A stretch of 64,000 nt of DNA from CALECP01 sp964389925 (GTDB lineage Bacteria > Chloroflexota > Anaerolineae > Promineifilales > Promineifilaceae), in the NCBI GenBank assembly GCA_964389925.1, contig CAYMGE010000027.1, positions 1 through 64,000 of the forward strand, given 5' to 3'. The position numbers were made by a program, and so were the translations under genes. Under the pieces are notes generated by a model. The model searched no databases and was not told the origin of the DNA. It saw only the letters and a list, made by a program, of their open reading frames with translations. Every line of letters begins with the position of its first letter. The stretch's first letter is position 1. Below, one piece after another: positions 25,065 to 34,292 of this stretch.

Positions 25065-26246
25065 ATGAGCGCACCACTTGCAAACCTAAAAGTACTCGAC
25101 TTTTCGACATTGCTACCCGGCCCGTATGCCACGATGATGCTGGCAGACTTGGGTGCGGACGTATTGCGGGTTGAAGCACCAAACCGCCCCGACTTGACGC
25201 GCCTGTTGCCACCGTTTGACGAAAATGGAACATCGGCCGGACACGGCACGCTAAATCGCAGCAAGCGGAGTCTGGGATTGAACTTGAAGGCCGAGGGGTC
25301 GGCCGACATCATCCACAAACTCATCACAAGGCGAGGCTACAATATCGTCGTTGAACAGATGCGCCCCGGCGTGATGCAGCGACTGGGTGTTGGGTACGAA
25401 GCGTTGAAAGCGATCTGTCCGGACATTATTTACTGCTCGCTCACAGGCTATGGTCAAACGGGGCCGCTGCGTGACCGAGCGGGGCATGACCTCAACTACC
25501 TCGCCCTGTCGGGTATGTTGGGTCACTATGGGCGTGCTGAGGGTGACGCGCCACCGCCACCACTGCCAACGCAGGTTGCCGACATTGGGGCTGGCAGTAT
25601 GCACCTTGTGATTGGGCTGCTGAGTGCCGTCATCCGCCGCAACGCGACGGGCGAGGGCGCACACGTCGATATTTCGATGTACGATGGCTCGCTGGCGTGG
25701 AATAGCGCAATGGCGGCTGATACGTTAGTGGGTGGCGTATCAGCCGAACCCGAACGCAAACCGCTTAATGGTGGCACGTTTTATGATTTGTATGCAACGG
25801 CCGATGGTGGCTTGCTCTCAGTTGGCTCACTTGAGCCAAAATTCTGGCAGCAATTTTGTCACGCTATCGACCGCCCTGATCTATTTCCGCTGGGTCTCGA
25901 CTTTGACATTGACAAGCAACAAGCACTCAAGCCAAAAATTCGAGCTGCTATTAAGGCAAAGACATTGGCAGAGTGGGCGGTAATTTTTGCTGAGTATGAT
26001 GCCTGTGTTGAACCAGTGCTATCGACCCAAGCCGCGCTCGACCATCCGCACACGCAAGCCCGTGAGATGCTCGTCGATGTGGCAGGTCAGAAACAGATTG
26101 GCACACCGATCAAGATGACGGGGTTTTCGGCCGAATACAAACACGCTGGCTCCCAACTCGGCGCACATACAGCCGCAGTTTTAGCTGAACTCGGCTATTC
26201 GAAAGATGACATCATCAAATTAAAAACGGATGGCGTTGTCGAATAA
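25065..26246 (+). CDS. CaiB/BaiF family CoA-transferase (alpha-methylacyl-CoA racemase-like)
   Basis: The protein has 393 residues. The class III CoA-transferase signatures are clear: LKVLDFSTLLPGPYATMMLA at the start, ADVLRVEAP, NRSKRSLGLNLK, SLTGYGQTGPLRDRAGHDLN with the catalytic Asp region, and GEGAHVDISMYDG. This subgroup includes alpha-methylacyl-CoA racemases and formyl- or crotonobetainyl-CoA transferases; the GHDLNYLA motif favours the racemase-like branch, where the His-Asp pair works in proton transfer. It acts in the cytoplasm on branched or other acyl-CoA thioesters. The substrate cannot be assigned. It starts at the ATG 36 bases after the TPR gene. Confidence 0.9.
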   Translation: MSAPLANLKVLDFSTLLPGPYATMMLADLGADVLRVEAPNRPDLTRLLPPFDENGTSAGHGTLNRSKRSLGLNLKAEGSADIIHKLITRRGYNIVVEQMRPGVMQRLGVGYEALKAICPDIIYCSLTGYGQTGPLRDRAGHDLNYLALSGMLGHYGRAEGDAPPPPLPTQVADIGAGSMHLVIGLLSAVIRRNATGEGAHVDISMYDGSLAWNSAMAADTLVGGVSAEPERKPLNGGTFYDLYATADGGLLSVGSLEPKFWQQFCHAIDRPDLFPLGLDFDIDKQQALKPKIRAAIKAKTLAEWAVIFAEYDACVEPVLSTQAALDHPHTQAREMLVDVAGQKQIGTPIKMTGFSAEYKHAGSQLGAHTAAVLAELGYSKDDIIKLKTDGVVE

Positions 26247-26328
26247 GCGAACAGTCGTTTCTGGGTGAAATTAAAATGCCGTTTGCACGCTCGAAAAGGG
26301 GTCGGGCAAGTCGCTATAATGGAGGACT

Positions 26329-27159
26329 ATGAAGGTCAAAAATGCGCTTGGCTTTGCGGCCGAGCAATTGTATAAATCATCGTTACCTGCTCTGGATGCA
26401 CGACTCTTGTTGGCACATTTGCTAAGTGTGGATGCTAGTTATTTCATCATTCACGCACAAGAACGACTATCGACAGACTCAATAGAGTCATTTTTCGGCC
26501 TGGTCGCACGAGCGCAGCGAGGGGAGCCAATTCCTTATATTACTGGTCGCACTTACTTCTATGATAGCCTTCTGACCATCACGCCTGATGTGCTGATTCC
26601 ACGACCCGATACAGAGCTTGTGGTCGATAAAGCGATCAAGTGGGCAAAGCAGAGCGAGGCAAAGACAGCCGCTGATGTCGGGACAGGGAGTGGTTGCATT
26701 GCAATCAGTCTGGCAAAAGCGTTGCCCCAGCTAGACGTGACCGCGATTGATATTTCTGAACATGCACTTGCGCTGGCAAAACAAAATTCGCTCGACAATG
26801 GCACAACAGTGCGCTTTTTGCATGGGTCTCTGCTTGAGCCGCTATCTGAAAAGGTCGATCTTATCATTGCAAATCTGCCCTATGTGACGGATGATGAATG
26901 GCTACAATTAGAGGATGACGTGCGACTATTTGAACCGTCCCTCGCGCTAAAAGGTGGCGCGGACGGGCTAGACTTGATCCGCGTCTTGTTGCAGCAGGCG
27001 CAAACACGCCTCAATGGAGATGGAGCCATTTTTTTGGAAATTGGCTGGCAACAGGGTGTAGAAACGGTCAAACTAGCCCACAGCTACTTTCCAGAGGCTC
27101 AGATAGACTGCCTGCAAGATTACAGTGATAATGATCGGATTGTGCAAATTTTTTTGTGA
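26329..27159 (+). CDS. prmC: Peptide chain release factor N5-glutamine methyltransferase
   Basis: The protein has 276 residues. It methylates the glutamine of the GGQ motif in release factors RF1/RF2 using S-adenosylmethionine. Visible features are the helical N-terminus, GEPIPYITGRTYFYD, VLIPRPDTELVVD, the SAM site AADVGTGSGCIAISLA, and the substrate-binding IIANLPYVTDDEW, a common variant of the NPPY motif. The start has a GGAGG box 4 bases upstream. It is followed 8 bases later by the tsaC/sua5-type gene, an arrangement common in bacteria. Confidence 0.95.
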   Translation: MKVKNALGFAAEQLYKSSLPALDARLLLAHLLSVDASYFIIHAQERLSTDSIESFFGLVARAQRGEPIPYITGRTYFYDSLLTITPDVLIPRPDTELVVDKAIKWAKQSEAKTAADVGTGSGCIAISLAKALPQLDVTAIDISEHALALAKQNSLDNGTTVRFLHGSLLEPLSEKVDLIIANLPYVTDDEWLQLEDDVRLFEPSLALKGGADGLDLIRVLLQQAQTRLNGDGAIFLEIGWQQGVETVKLAHSYFPEAQIDCLQDYSDNDRIVQIFL

Positions 27160-27167
27160 GATGAGAT

Positions 27168-27773
27168 ATGCAAACGAGATGGTTGACTTTTGATGACATT
27201 GATATGGCGGCCGATATGCTCAAACGAGGTGAGGCAATTGTGCTACCCACAGACACCGTTTATGGAGTCGGGGTCAATGCGTTTGACGCGGCCGCCATCG
27301 AGCGACTGTATGCCCTCAAAGAAAGACCACTAGAGAAAGGGATCCCCATTCTGTTGAGCGACAAAGAACAGTTGACACAGGTGGCAGCAGGGACGCTTTC
27401 AACGCGATTGCACCAACTTATCGGCCGATTTTGGCCAGGCCCCCTGACGCTGATTTTGCAAAAGCAACCGCATTTACCTCGCAACATTTCGAGTAATGAC
27501 GGCATTGCGGTGCGTGTGCCGAACCATCCATTGACCCAGCAGTTGATCGCACACGCAGGTGGGGCATTGGCGGTGAGCAGTGCCAACTTGTCAGGGGAGC
27601 CGGCGGCGATCTCGGCCGATGATGCCCGCAACGCGCTCAACGGGCGTGTTGCAGCCATTATCGACGATGGAACGTTGCCCGATTCGCTCCCATCAACGAT
27701 AATCGACTGTCGAACTGAGGATTACAACATTTTGAGAGAGGGGCCGCTGACAGCCGATATGCTGTTCGCATAA
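27168..27773 (+). CDS. L-threonylcarbamoyladenylate synthase (TsaC/Sua5/YwlC family)
   Basis: The protein has 201 residues. It makes threonylcarbamoyl-AMP from threonine, bicarbonate and ATP, the first step of t6A37 tRNA modification. Family features: GEAIVLPTDTVYGVGVNAFD, KERPLEKGIPIL, RFWPGPLTLIL, GIAVRVPNHP and SSANLSGEPAA. The length fits the short TsaC/YrdC form without the Sua5 C-terminal domain. It is probably co-transcribed with prmC; the two tRNA/translation functions are often neighbours. Confidence 0.94.
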   Translation: MQTRWLTFDDIDMAADMLKRGEAIVLPTDTVYGVGVNAFDAAAIERLYALKERPLEKGIPILLSDKEQLTQVAAGTLSTRLHQLIGRFWPGPLTLILQKQPHLPRNISSNDGIAVRVPNHPLTQQLIAHAGGALAVSSANLSGEPAAISADDARNALNGRVAAIIDDGTLPDSLPSTIIDCRTEDYNILREGPLTADMLFA

Positions 27774-27784
27774 TCTCTATTACT

Positions 27785-27865
27785 CAGTGAACAGTGAACG
27801 GTGAGCGGTAAGCGGTTATAGACAACCTGTTTGCCGTTCACTGCCAACTGCCAACTGCCAACTGT
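27785..27865. repeat. Simple-repeat spacer: CAGTGAACGGT-type and CAACTGC units
   Basis: The spacer holds imperfect copies of a CAGTGAACGGTGAGCGG-like unit, then three 7-base CAACTGC units. The two halves are partly complementary (CAGTGAACGG and CCGTTCACTG), so a hairpin is possible. It is similar in style to the hairpins at 40.25 and 62.97 kb. No gene is present. Confidence 0.7.
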
Positions 27866-27867
27866 CC

Positions 27868-28479
27868 ATGAGCGGAACAACGCTCCCGATCATTCTCGCC
27901 ATACTTGGAGCTATTGCCGCCATCTCTGCCTATCGTGGAATCGGGCGAGGCGGGGCGCGTTTTTATCAGCTTGAGCGCGATGCGCTGTTGCGCCGTGCAA
28001 GCTTTACACTCCTCGCCGCCCTCGTGCTATTCTCAACCAGCGTTGGCCTCTTGGTCTTTCAGCAAAGCAACATGGTTGTGGTAGATGAAGAGTTAGAGAC
28101 GGCGACACCTGTTGCTGATACAGGGGTTACAGCGGCCGAAACACCGAGCGCACTCCCCTCTTCTATCGTAGTCGAAAATGACCCGCCGCCGCTTGAGGTT
28201 TTTGCGACCGAAACCCCTAATCCCGATGTTCCCACCGTCACGCCGACCCCAATTTTGAAAAATGGGCTTGTCGTTGGCACAGGGGAAAGTGGCGTTTGGC
28301 TACGCCCCGACCCATCGACGCAGGGTGAGCCAATCGAGCGGCTGTCCGACAACTCATTCTTGCGCGTTCTGCCCACAGAACTAGTCGAAGCGGACGGCTT
28401 TGAATGGATCAACGTGCGAACCATCAGTGGACAAGAAGGCTGGATTGCAAATATCTTTGTTGAGATTGTCGATGAATAA
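27868..28479 (+). CDS. Membrane-anchored SH3-domain protein
   Basis: The protein has 203 residues. There is a hydrophobic N-terminus (LPIILAILGAIAAISAY) and a second hydrophobic segment (FTLLAALVLFSTSVGLLVF) around residues 50-70, then a Pro/Thr/Glu-rich linker and a C-terminal SH3b domain (SGVWLRPDPST, then GFEWINVRTISGQEGWIANI). It is likely held by two helices with the SH3 domain outside, near the wall. It shares the SH3 architecture with the stalked lipoprotein at 16.6 kb, and both are beside glycosyltransferase genes. The stop overlaps the start of the following glycosyltransferase (TAATG), so the two are coupled. Confidence 0.78.
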   Translation: MSGTTLPIILAILGAIAAISAYRGIGRGGARFYQLERDALLRRASFTLLAALVLFSTSVGLLVFQQSNMVVVDEELETATPVADTGVTAAETPSALPSSIVVENDPPPLEVFATETPNPDVPTVTPTPILKNGLVVGTGESGVWLRPDPSTQGEPIERLSDNSFLRVLPTELVEADGFEWINVRTISGQEGWIANIFVEIVDE

Positions 28480-29597
28480 TGATTATTGGGATTGATGCCA
28501 GTCGCGCCGTTACCGATCAACGCACGGGAACAGAAGCGTATGCTTACTTTCTCATTCGCGCCCTGATCCCATTGGCCAATGAGTATGGCCATCACATCAA
28601 GCTCTACTTTAATCGACCACCAAAAACCCCCCTCAGTGCTGCACCCCATGAGGCTGTTGTGATTCCGTTTCCACGTTTGTGGACACACATAAGGCTAGCG
28701 GCCGAATTGCAGCGCAGCCCTCCCGATCTCTTTTTTACCCCCGCCCACGTTATCCCGGTCACCTATCACGGCACAAGCGTCGCCACTGTGCATGATCTGG
28801 GCTACCATTATTTTCCAGAGGCACACACACAGCAGCAGGTGCGCTATCTCAAATGGAGTACGCGGCACAATGCGCGACGTAGCAAGCTCGTGCTGGCAGA
28901 TTCAGAGGCGACAAAGCGCGATTTGATGAGATGGTATGGGATTTCGGCCGAAAAAATACACACGCTCTACCCCGGCCGCGATCTATCATTACGACCCGTT
29001 GCCACGCCTGCGCCTTTCCCCCCCCCCTACTTCCTGTATCTCGGCACACTCCAACCGCGCAAAAACATCGCTGCTATCCTAAAGGCGTTTGCAAACGTTG
29101 CTGACCGCCTCCCTCATCATCTCGTGCTAGCAGGCAAACAGGGTTGGCTTTCCGATGAGGCGCTCGCCCCTCTCGCCACCTTCCCCGCTCACATTCACAA
29201 GCGTATCCATCTGCCCGGCTTCATCGCCGACGCAGACAAAGCCGCTCTATTCTCCCACGCAACAGCCCTGCTTTTCCCATCTCACTACGAGGGATTTGGC
29301 TTTCCAGTACTAGAGGCGCAGGCATGTGGCACACCCGTTATCACCGCTCGCAATAGTTCGTTGCCGGAGGTGGCTGGCAACGCGGCGTTATATGTGCGGA
29401 CGGCCGATCGCAACGACCGTGAGTTTGCGACCGTCGATACAGGCGCAGACATACTTGAGTTAAGCGACGCAATGCAGCGAATTGCGGCCGATGCGGTGTT
29501 GCGAGAAACCCTAATTGGGCGTGGATTCGAGAACGTGCGTCGCTTTAGTTGGCAAAAGGCAGCGCGGGAATTGCTGGTGTTGTTAGGCTCAAAGTAA
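28479..29597 (+). CDS. Glycosyltransferase family 4 protein
   Basis: The protein has 372 residues with a GT-B layout. The N-terminus, IGIDASRAVTDQRTGTEAYA, and the ATVHDLGYHYFPEAH motif place it in the mannosyltransferase-like branch of GT4. The C-terminal half has YFLYLGTLQPRKNIAAILKA and LLFPSHYEGFGFPVLEAQAC, the donor-binding E-x7-E region. It is expected to act at the cytoplasmic face of the membrane in glycan or glycolipid synthesis. Coupled to the preceding SH3 membrane protein by a one-base overlap, it may glycosylate a wall or surface component to which that protein binds. Confidence 0.91.
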   Translation: MIIGIDASRAVTDQRTGTEAYAYFLIRALIPLANEYGHHIKLYFNRPPKTPLSAAPHEAVVIPFPRLWTHIRLAAELQRSPPDLFFTPAHVIPVTYHGTSVATVHDLGYHYFPEAHTQQQVRYLKWSTRHNARRSKLVLADSEATKRDLMRWYGISAEKIHTLYPGRDLSLRPVATPAPFPPPYFLYLGTLQPRKNIAAILKAFANVADRLPHHLVLAGKQGWLSDEALAPLATFPAHIHKRIHLPGFIADADKAALFSHATALLFPSHYEGFGFPVLEAQACGTPVITARNSSLPEVAGNAALYVRTADRNDREFATVDTGADILELSDAMQRIAADAVLRETLIGRGFENVRRFSWQKAARELLVLLGSK

Positions 29598-29637
29598 CTG
29601 TTTAGGCTATCTGGAGAAACCGAACATTGTCCCCTTC

Positions 29638-29657
29638 ATACCTGCCTTCGCAGGTAT
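29638..29657 (+). terminator. Perfect hairpin ATACCTGC-CTTC-GCAGGTAT
   Basis: Eight-base perfect arms with a four-base loop lie 40 bases after the glycosyltransferase stop. No T run follows, so it may be a REP-like element rather than an intrinsic terminator. Confidence 0.5.
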
Positions 29658-29785
29658 CCATTATTCAAACAGAACAGAGACAAAATTTATCTGCTGGAAT
29701 CGCGATTCAGTATCCGTCAAAATCAAATGGTGTGCGTTCTATATAGTAACAGAGAAAATTTCCATCTTGCAGGAGTAGAAGTTTG

Positions 29786-30547
29786 ATGAAGTGTCACAAC
29801 AAAGAGGGTGTCGGTGCGTTAACACATGCCGAATTGATTCATAAAATTATTCGTGAGGACAACCGTTTTCAAAGGGAGCGGAAATCTGACCCTTGTTACT
29901 TAGCCGAATTATGGTGTCGTCTCTTTTCGCAAGGCCAAGAGAGCGTGTGGCTCTACTTTGAGGCGTACTATCGTCAAAGATGCCTGTGCTGGTTTGTGAC
30001 TTATCAATCAAAGATTGAAGCGTATGGTGAAAATTATTTGATGGCATTTGATGAAATTTACAACGATGTGCTGTGCAAGGTGCAGCAGAAAATGACACCT
30101 GCGGCATTGCGTGATTATGAGTCCCCATGGGCGTTGAACAATTATCTTAAACGAACACTTTGGACAACAACGATAGATTACTTGCGAAAATTGGCCGCTC
30201 GAAAAGAACGCGAAATCGCTTTCAAACAAGATGAAGACGATGAGGAGTCCTATTTTACGATTGAGGAAGTTCCCTCCTCGACACTCTCGCCAGATGAGCA
30301 GTTTTGGGAAAACGAGCGTGCCAAATTATTGTGGGACTATCTTGAAACACACGGCTTTAAGAATGAAACGGAGCGTCTTATTATTTACTATCGCTTTGTT
30401 TGGGATCTGCCGAGACGGGGCATTGTACGGATATTGGCAGAAAAACACGAGATTGAACTGACATCAAAAAAAGTGGGGGACAGAATCAACTATTTTATTC
30501 AACGACTTCGTAAGAATCCACCATCCAATTTATCTGCACTTTGGTAA
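29786..30547 (+). CDS. Sigma-70 family RNA polymerase sigma factor, ECF-like
   Basis: The protein has 253 residues. Residues about 60-145 look like sigma region 2: VWLYFEAYYRQRCLCWFV, EIYNDVLCKVQQKM and NNYLKRTLWTTTIDYLRKLA. A long acidic linker (EDDEESYFTIEEVP) leads to a C-terminal helical part with a possible helix-turn-helix (DLPRRGIVRILAEKHEIEL) that would be region 4. It is divergent from standard ECF factors. The TTG at 29783 is ignored; the ATG at 29786 has an AGGAG box 10 bases upstream. It is followed 22 bases later by a zinc-finger anti-sigma-like gene and then the CHAT protease, so it probably controls this module. Confidence 0.72.
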   Translation: MKCHNKEGVGALTHAELIHKIIREDNRFQRERKSDPCYLAELWCRLFSQGQESVWLYFEAYYRQRCLCWFVTYQSKIEAYGENYLMAFDEIYNDVLCKVQQKMTPAALRDYESPWALNNYLKRTLWTTTIDYLRKLAARKEREIAFKQDEDDEESYFTIEEVPSSTLSPDEQFWENERAKLLWDYLETHGFKNETERLIIYYRFVWDLPRRGIVRILAEKHEIELTSKKVGDRINYFIQRLRKNPPSNLSALW

Positions 30548-30569
30548 TCGACAAGTAAAAGGAAAAACG

Positions 30570-31190
30570 ATGAAACAACATCTTTCAGACACACAACAAT
30601 TTACGCAGTTGCTCAGTCAAACCTTGTATCGTGCGGCTTGCCCATCGGCCGAAATTCTCAACCAATTCCACATCAATGAACTACCCAGCAAACAAGCACA
30701 AGCGGTCGAGGCACATCTGGCTGGCTGTCCGCACTGTTCGGCCGAACTCGCCAATTTGCAAACGTTTCTGGCGACCTTTCCTGAACCAACTAGCGTCGAG
30801 AAGCTGCCCGTTTGGCAGCGTATCAAGACGGTCATTGCCAACCAACTTCCACCGATAAGAATGCCCGCACCTGGTTTGAAGGCTGATGCGAGCGACTCAA
30901 CGTCGCAATATATCTACCTCGTTGAAGTCGAGGCTGCCATCCCGATCACGGTAGAGGTTGAGGCAGACCCAGAACAGCGTGGTCAGTATCGACTGATTGG
31001 GCAGAGTGCGTTGCAATCGGCCGATTCTCACACCGCCATTCTCTGGCGCGAGGGCAACGCCGAACCAATCGCCTCCCAAACCGTCTCTGAATTAGGTGAA
31101 TTTCAATTTACAGCGATTGAAACAGGCAAATACGAAATCATTTTGAGTAATGAACAAACGGATGTCTGTTTGCGCGACATTGTGGTATGA
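30570..31190 (+). CDS. Anti-sigma-factor-like zinc-finger protein
   Basis: The protein has 206 residues. Residues 30-65 carry a zf-HC2/ZAS-type motif: QFHINELPSKQAQAVEAHLA, then GCPHCSAELANLQ, i.e. H-x(n)-CxxC. This is the sigma-binding zinc domain of anti-sigma factors. No membrane helix is seen, so it would be a soluble form. The C-terminal half (VEVEAAIPITVEVEADPEQR, SQTVSELGEFQF) is beta-rich and may sense a signal. It lies between the sigma factor and the CHAT protease and overlaps the latter by ATGA. Coupling of the sensor half to the protease is plausible but inferred. Confidence 0.75.
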   Translation: MKQHLSDTQQFTQLLSQTLYRAACPSAEILNQFHINELPSKQAQAVEAHLAGCPHCSAELANLQTFLATFPEPTSVEKLPVWQRIKTVIANQLPPIRMPAPGLKADASDSTSQYIYLVEVEAAIPITVEVEADPEQRGQYRLIGQSALQSADSHTAILWREGNAEPIASQTVSELGEFQFTAIETGKYEIILSNEQTDVCLRDIVV

Positions 31191-34048
31191 CCCCATTGCA
31201 GTTTATTGATGCGTTGCTTGCCCTGCCAGATTTAGACGCGCAAAAACGATTTTTAGAGACAGAATCGACCCGCTTAGAGCAGGTTGATTTTGCTGGTCAG
31301 GTGGCAACTGGCTTAAAGGCACGCTGTGATGCAGATGGTTGGCTCGATGATCTCATCACACTGCAATATGCACTTGCCAAGCAGACGGTTAACCCACTCC
31401 ATCGTGCGCTTGCGCTGCGCTCCGAATTTTCACAAGCTGTCATTCTCAAGGACGATACAGTGAAGGCACTCTATCTGCTTGATGAGCTTGATGAGCTTTA
31501 CGCAGATCAACCACTGGAAGCAGCGCGGATGCAAATTATTGGCGTACACTGTTTATGTTCTCTCGAACAGTTTGACAAGGCCAAAATCAAATTTGATCAG
31601 GCGAAACGGGTCTTATTCCAACATACTGCGTGGATGGCGCTGATTCAATTGTATAGCAACTTTGCAGAAGGGTATTATGTTGAACGCGGAGATTTCGCAG
31701 GTGCGCTCGACTTGATTACAGAAGCACAAACATTTTTGACGCGACTGTCTCCACCCAACCCACAATTAGCAGCATGGATCACGTCCAATCGCTTTGAGCT
31801 CGAATGGGCATTGGGCAATTTTGATCCGAGCCGCTTTGAGGAGCTTCTCGATACAGCATCCCCACTGTCCGAGAGTCAATTACATGACCGCGCTTTGCTC
31901 GAACACAACATTGCTTTGACACACTACTACCGTGGCGACTATACGACGGCACTACAGCAGTTCTACGCTGTCCGTGAACGTTATCGGCAAGTGGGCGACA
32001 AGCGCAACGAGGTGGCGGTCGAATACGCTATCAGTAACTGTTACGTGACGCTACGCCGCTTTACAGATGTGTTGGAAACGGTCAAACGCGCCCGCAAAAT
32101 CGACAGCACACCACCATTACGCAGAGGCAAATTGTTGATCAATGAAATGGTCGCACATGCGAACTTGGATAGAGACGATATGAGCGCAGCACTGGTAGCA
32201 TTGCGTGAAGCCCATGACTATTTTCAACGCGCTGAGGCAGATTTCTGGGTCGCAATTGCCCAATTGGAGATGGCTCACTTGCATTATCTCAACCGTAATT
32301 TTGAGGATAGTTTGGCAGTTGCAACGTCGATTGTGGAAACATTTATAGCGGGAGGGCAACAGATTTGGTTGATGCAGGCATTGATCGCCAAAGCGCGGGC
32401 AGCGATTGCCCTCAATCGGTGGGATGTGGCGGATGAGGCGTTGAGTTCGGCCGAAACTCACCTCCCCAACACCCCCTTATGGTTGCGCTATACCGTCCAC
32501 TATTGGCGTGGAATCTGGATGATACGCCAATATCCCGATGACCCAGCACGCGCCCTGCCACAGATAGAACAGGCGATTAGCGAGTTAGAGCAACTGACGG
32601 CGCGACTTTTGACGGAATATCGGCCGATGTTTTTGACCGACAAACAGATGATTTACGAGGATGCGGTCGATCTTTACCTTGCCAGCGGCGACTTTGAGCG
32701 TGCGCTTGAATACACCGAACGTGCCAAATCACGCGCCCTGCTCGATTTGTTGGCGCATCGACTAGAAATACAAATTGAGGCACAAACGGAAGCGGATCAA
32801 GAATTAGTCGAAACGCTACATACTTTACAAAAGCAGCGCAACCAATGGTATCGACAGCAACAAGTTGACGAAAATGCCGTTAGTAACTCTCAGCGCAAGC
32901 AACCATGGCACAGAATCGAAGCGGTTGAGCAGCAAATCGCGCACCTTTGGAGCGAGCTACTCGCTCGTAATGCCACCTACACGCAGCGTGCGGCACTGTG
33001 GCGCGTCACGGTTGAGCCGATTCATGACCAGCTCAAGCCGAATGAATTGCTGATCGAGTACTTTGTTGTGCATGGACAACTGATTGTCTTTTTATTATCA
33101 AAACAGTTTGGGCTGCAAATAGAGCGGTTGGCAGCCCCTTACGCGCAGGTTGAACAACTTCTCATTTCGCTAGAACGTAACCTGCGAACAACCCCGCATA
33201 TCCCCGATGTTGCAATGCTGCATTGGAAACAACGTGCGAATGCGTTCCTGCAAAAGCTCGATGGCTATTTGCTCGCGCCGATTCGAGAGCGCGTGCAACA
33301 GCACAACCATTTGTTGATTGTGCCACACGGCTGTTTACATCACCTGCCTTTTCATGCGCTGCACGATGGGCAGCAGTATCTGATCGAACAGGTGACGGTT
33401 AGCCAGTTGCCGAGTGCGAGTGTGTTGCGGTTTTGTCGGGAATCGGCCGATCTCGGCAGCGGCCTAATTACCTTTGGTCATGCAGGCCACAACGCCAAAA
33501 TCCCCCATGCTGAAGCGGAAGCACAACAGATAGCTGAACGTTGGGGCGGAACCGCATTTTTAGACACAGACGCGACGCTATCCCAATTCAAGACCAGCGC
33601 ACCGACCGCCGCCGTGCTACATCTCTCCATGCACGGTCACTTTAACGCCACCACGCCACTGTTATCTAGCATCCGACTACACGATCAGGATTTGACCACC
33701 TTAGAACTGTTTAACATGCGACTAAATGCCAATCTAGTTGTGTTGAGTGCCTGTTCGACAGGCCAGCATCAGCTATCTGGCGGCGATGAGTTAGTCGGCT
33801 TGATGCGTGGGTTTTTATCTGCTGGTGCGGCCTCATTGGTTCTCAGCTTATGGGCGGTAGAAGATCGTTCGACGCTCGAATGGATGCAGCTATTTTACGA
33901 GGCACTCTACGAATATAGACAGACGAAAGCAAACGCATTGCGAGCAGCACATCAGCGTTTTATTCAACAGACAACCCATCGCTATAGCCACCCCTATTAT
34001 TGGGCATCTTTTAACCTACTCGGTGACACAGGAGAAATTCCTTTTTAG
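31187..34048 (+). CDS. TPR-CHAT caspase-like protease
   Basis: The protein has 953 residues. Residues 1-560 are tetratricopeptide repeats (for example LLEHNIALTHYYRGDYTTAL and DLYLASGDFERALEYTERAK). Residues about 640-950 form a CHAT domain, a caspase/separase-clan cysteine protease, with His816 in LHLSMHGHF and Cys856 in VLSACSTG, both in the expected contexts, and PHGCLHHLPFHAL upstream. TPR-CHAT proteases act as regulated effectors in bacterial immunity (gasdermin and type III-E CRISPR contexts) and elsewhere in signalling. It has no signal peptide and is coupled to the anti-sigma gene. The target may be that protein or one of the cohesin proteins downstream. Confidence 0.93.
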   Translation: MTPLQFIDALLALPDLDAQKRFLETESTRLEQVDFAGQVATGLKARCDADGWLDDLITLQYALAKQTVNPLHRALALRSEFSQAVILKDDTVKALYLLDELDELYADQPLEAARMQIIGVHCLCSLEQFDKAKIKFDQAKRVLFQHTAWMALIQLYSNFAEGYYVERGDFAGALDLITEAQTFLTRLSPPNPQLAAWITSNRFELEWALGNFDPSRFEELLDTASPLSESQLHDRALLEHNIALTHYYRGDYTTALQQFYAVRERYRQVGDKRNEVAVEYAISNCYVTLRRFTDVLETVKRARKIDSTPPLRRGKLLINEMVAHANLDRDDMSAALVALREAHDYFQRAEADFWVAIAQLEMAHLHYLNRNFEDSLAVATSIVETFIAGGQQIWLMQALIAKARAAIALNRWDVADEALSSAETHLPNTPLWLRYTVHYWRGIWMIRQYPDDPARALPQIEQAISELEQLTARLLTEYRPMFLTDKQMIYEDAVDLYLASGDFERALEYTERAKSRALLDLLAHRLEIQIEAQTEADQELVETLHTLQKQRNQWYRQQQVDENAVSNSQRKQPWHRIEAVEQQIAHLWSELLARNATYTQRAALWRVTVEPIHDQLKPNELLIEYFVVHGQLIVFLLSKQFGLQIERLAAPYAQVEQLLISLERNLRTTPHIPDVAMLHWKQRANAFLQKLDGYLLAPIRERVQQHNHLLIVPHGCLHHLPFHALHDGQQYLIEQVTVSQLPSASVLRFCRESADLGSGLITFGHAGHNAKIPHAEAEAQQIAERWGGTAFLDTDATLSQFKTSAPTAAVLHLSMHGHFNATTPLLSSIRLHDQDLTTLELFNMRLNANLVVLSACSTGQHQLSGGDELVGLMRGFLSAGAASLVLSLWAVEDRSTLEWMQLFYEALYEYRQTKANALRAAHQRFIQQTTHRYSHPYYWASFNLLGDTGEIPF

Positions 34049-34098
34049 GGGAATTAAAATTACAATCTCAAAAAAGACACCGTTAAGACACCAATTTG

Positions 34099-34127
34099 TT
34101 GCAAATAATGCGATTGTCGTGTATTAT
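34099..34127 (+). promoter_or_regulatory. Candidate promoter before the subtilisin-cohesin gene
   Basis: TTGCAA at 34099-34104 and TATTAT at 34122-34127 are 17 bases apart, in the 244-base spacer upstream of the secreted protease gene. The ribosome site AGGAG lies just before the ATG at 34293. Confidence 0.38.
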
Positions 34128-34292
34128 GATCCCGTAATGACACTAGATTGACACTAATTGTATTCGCGTGATCGACATGAGTGACTGAGGAACAAAAGAC
34201 GTGTGTTGTCCGTCTTATCTTCACAGTAGTAAACATAAACCGGAGAGGGTTTGAATAGTAAGTTCCAACATTGCCGTTGGAGGAGAAGTACA

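Noticed and set aside
31187..34048. Gasdermin or type III-E CRISPR locus around the CHAT protease
   Set aside because: No gasdermin-like hydrophobic protein, Cas7-11 or repeat array is nearby; the partners are a sigma factor and a zinc-finger protein.
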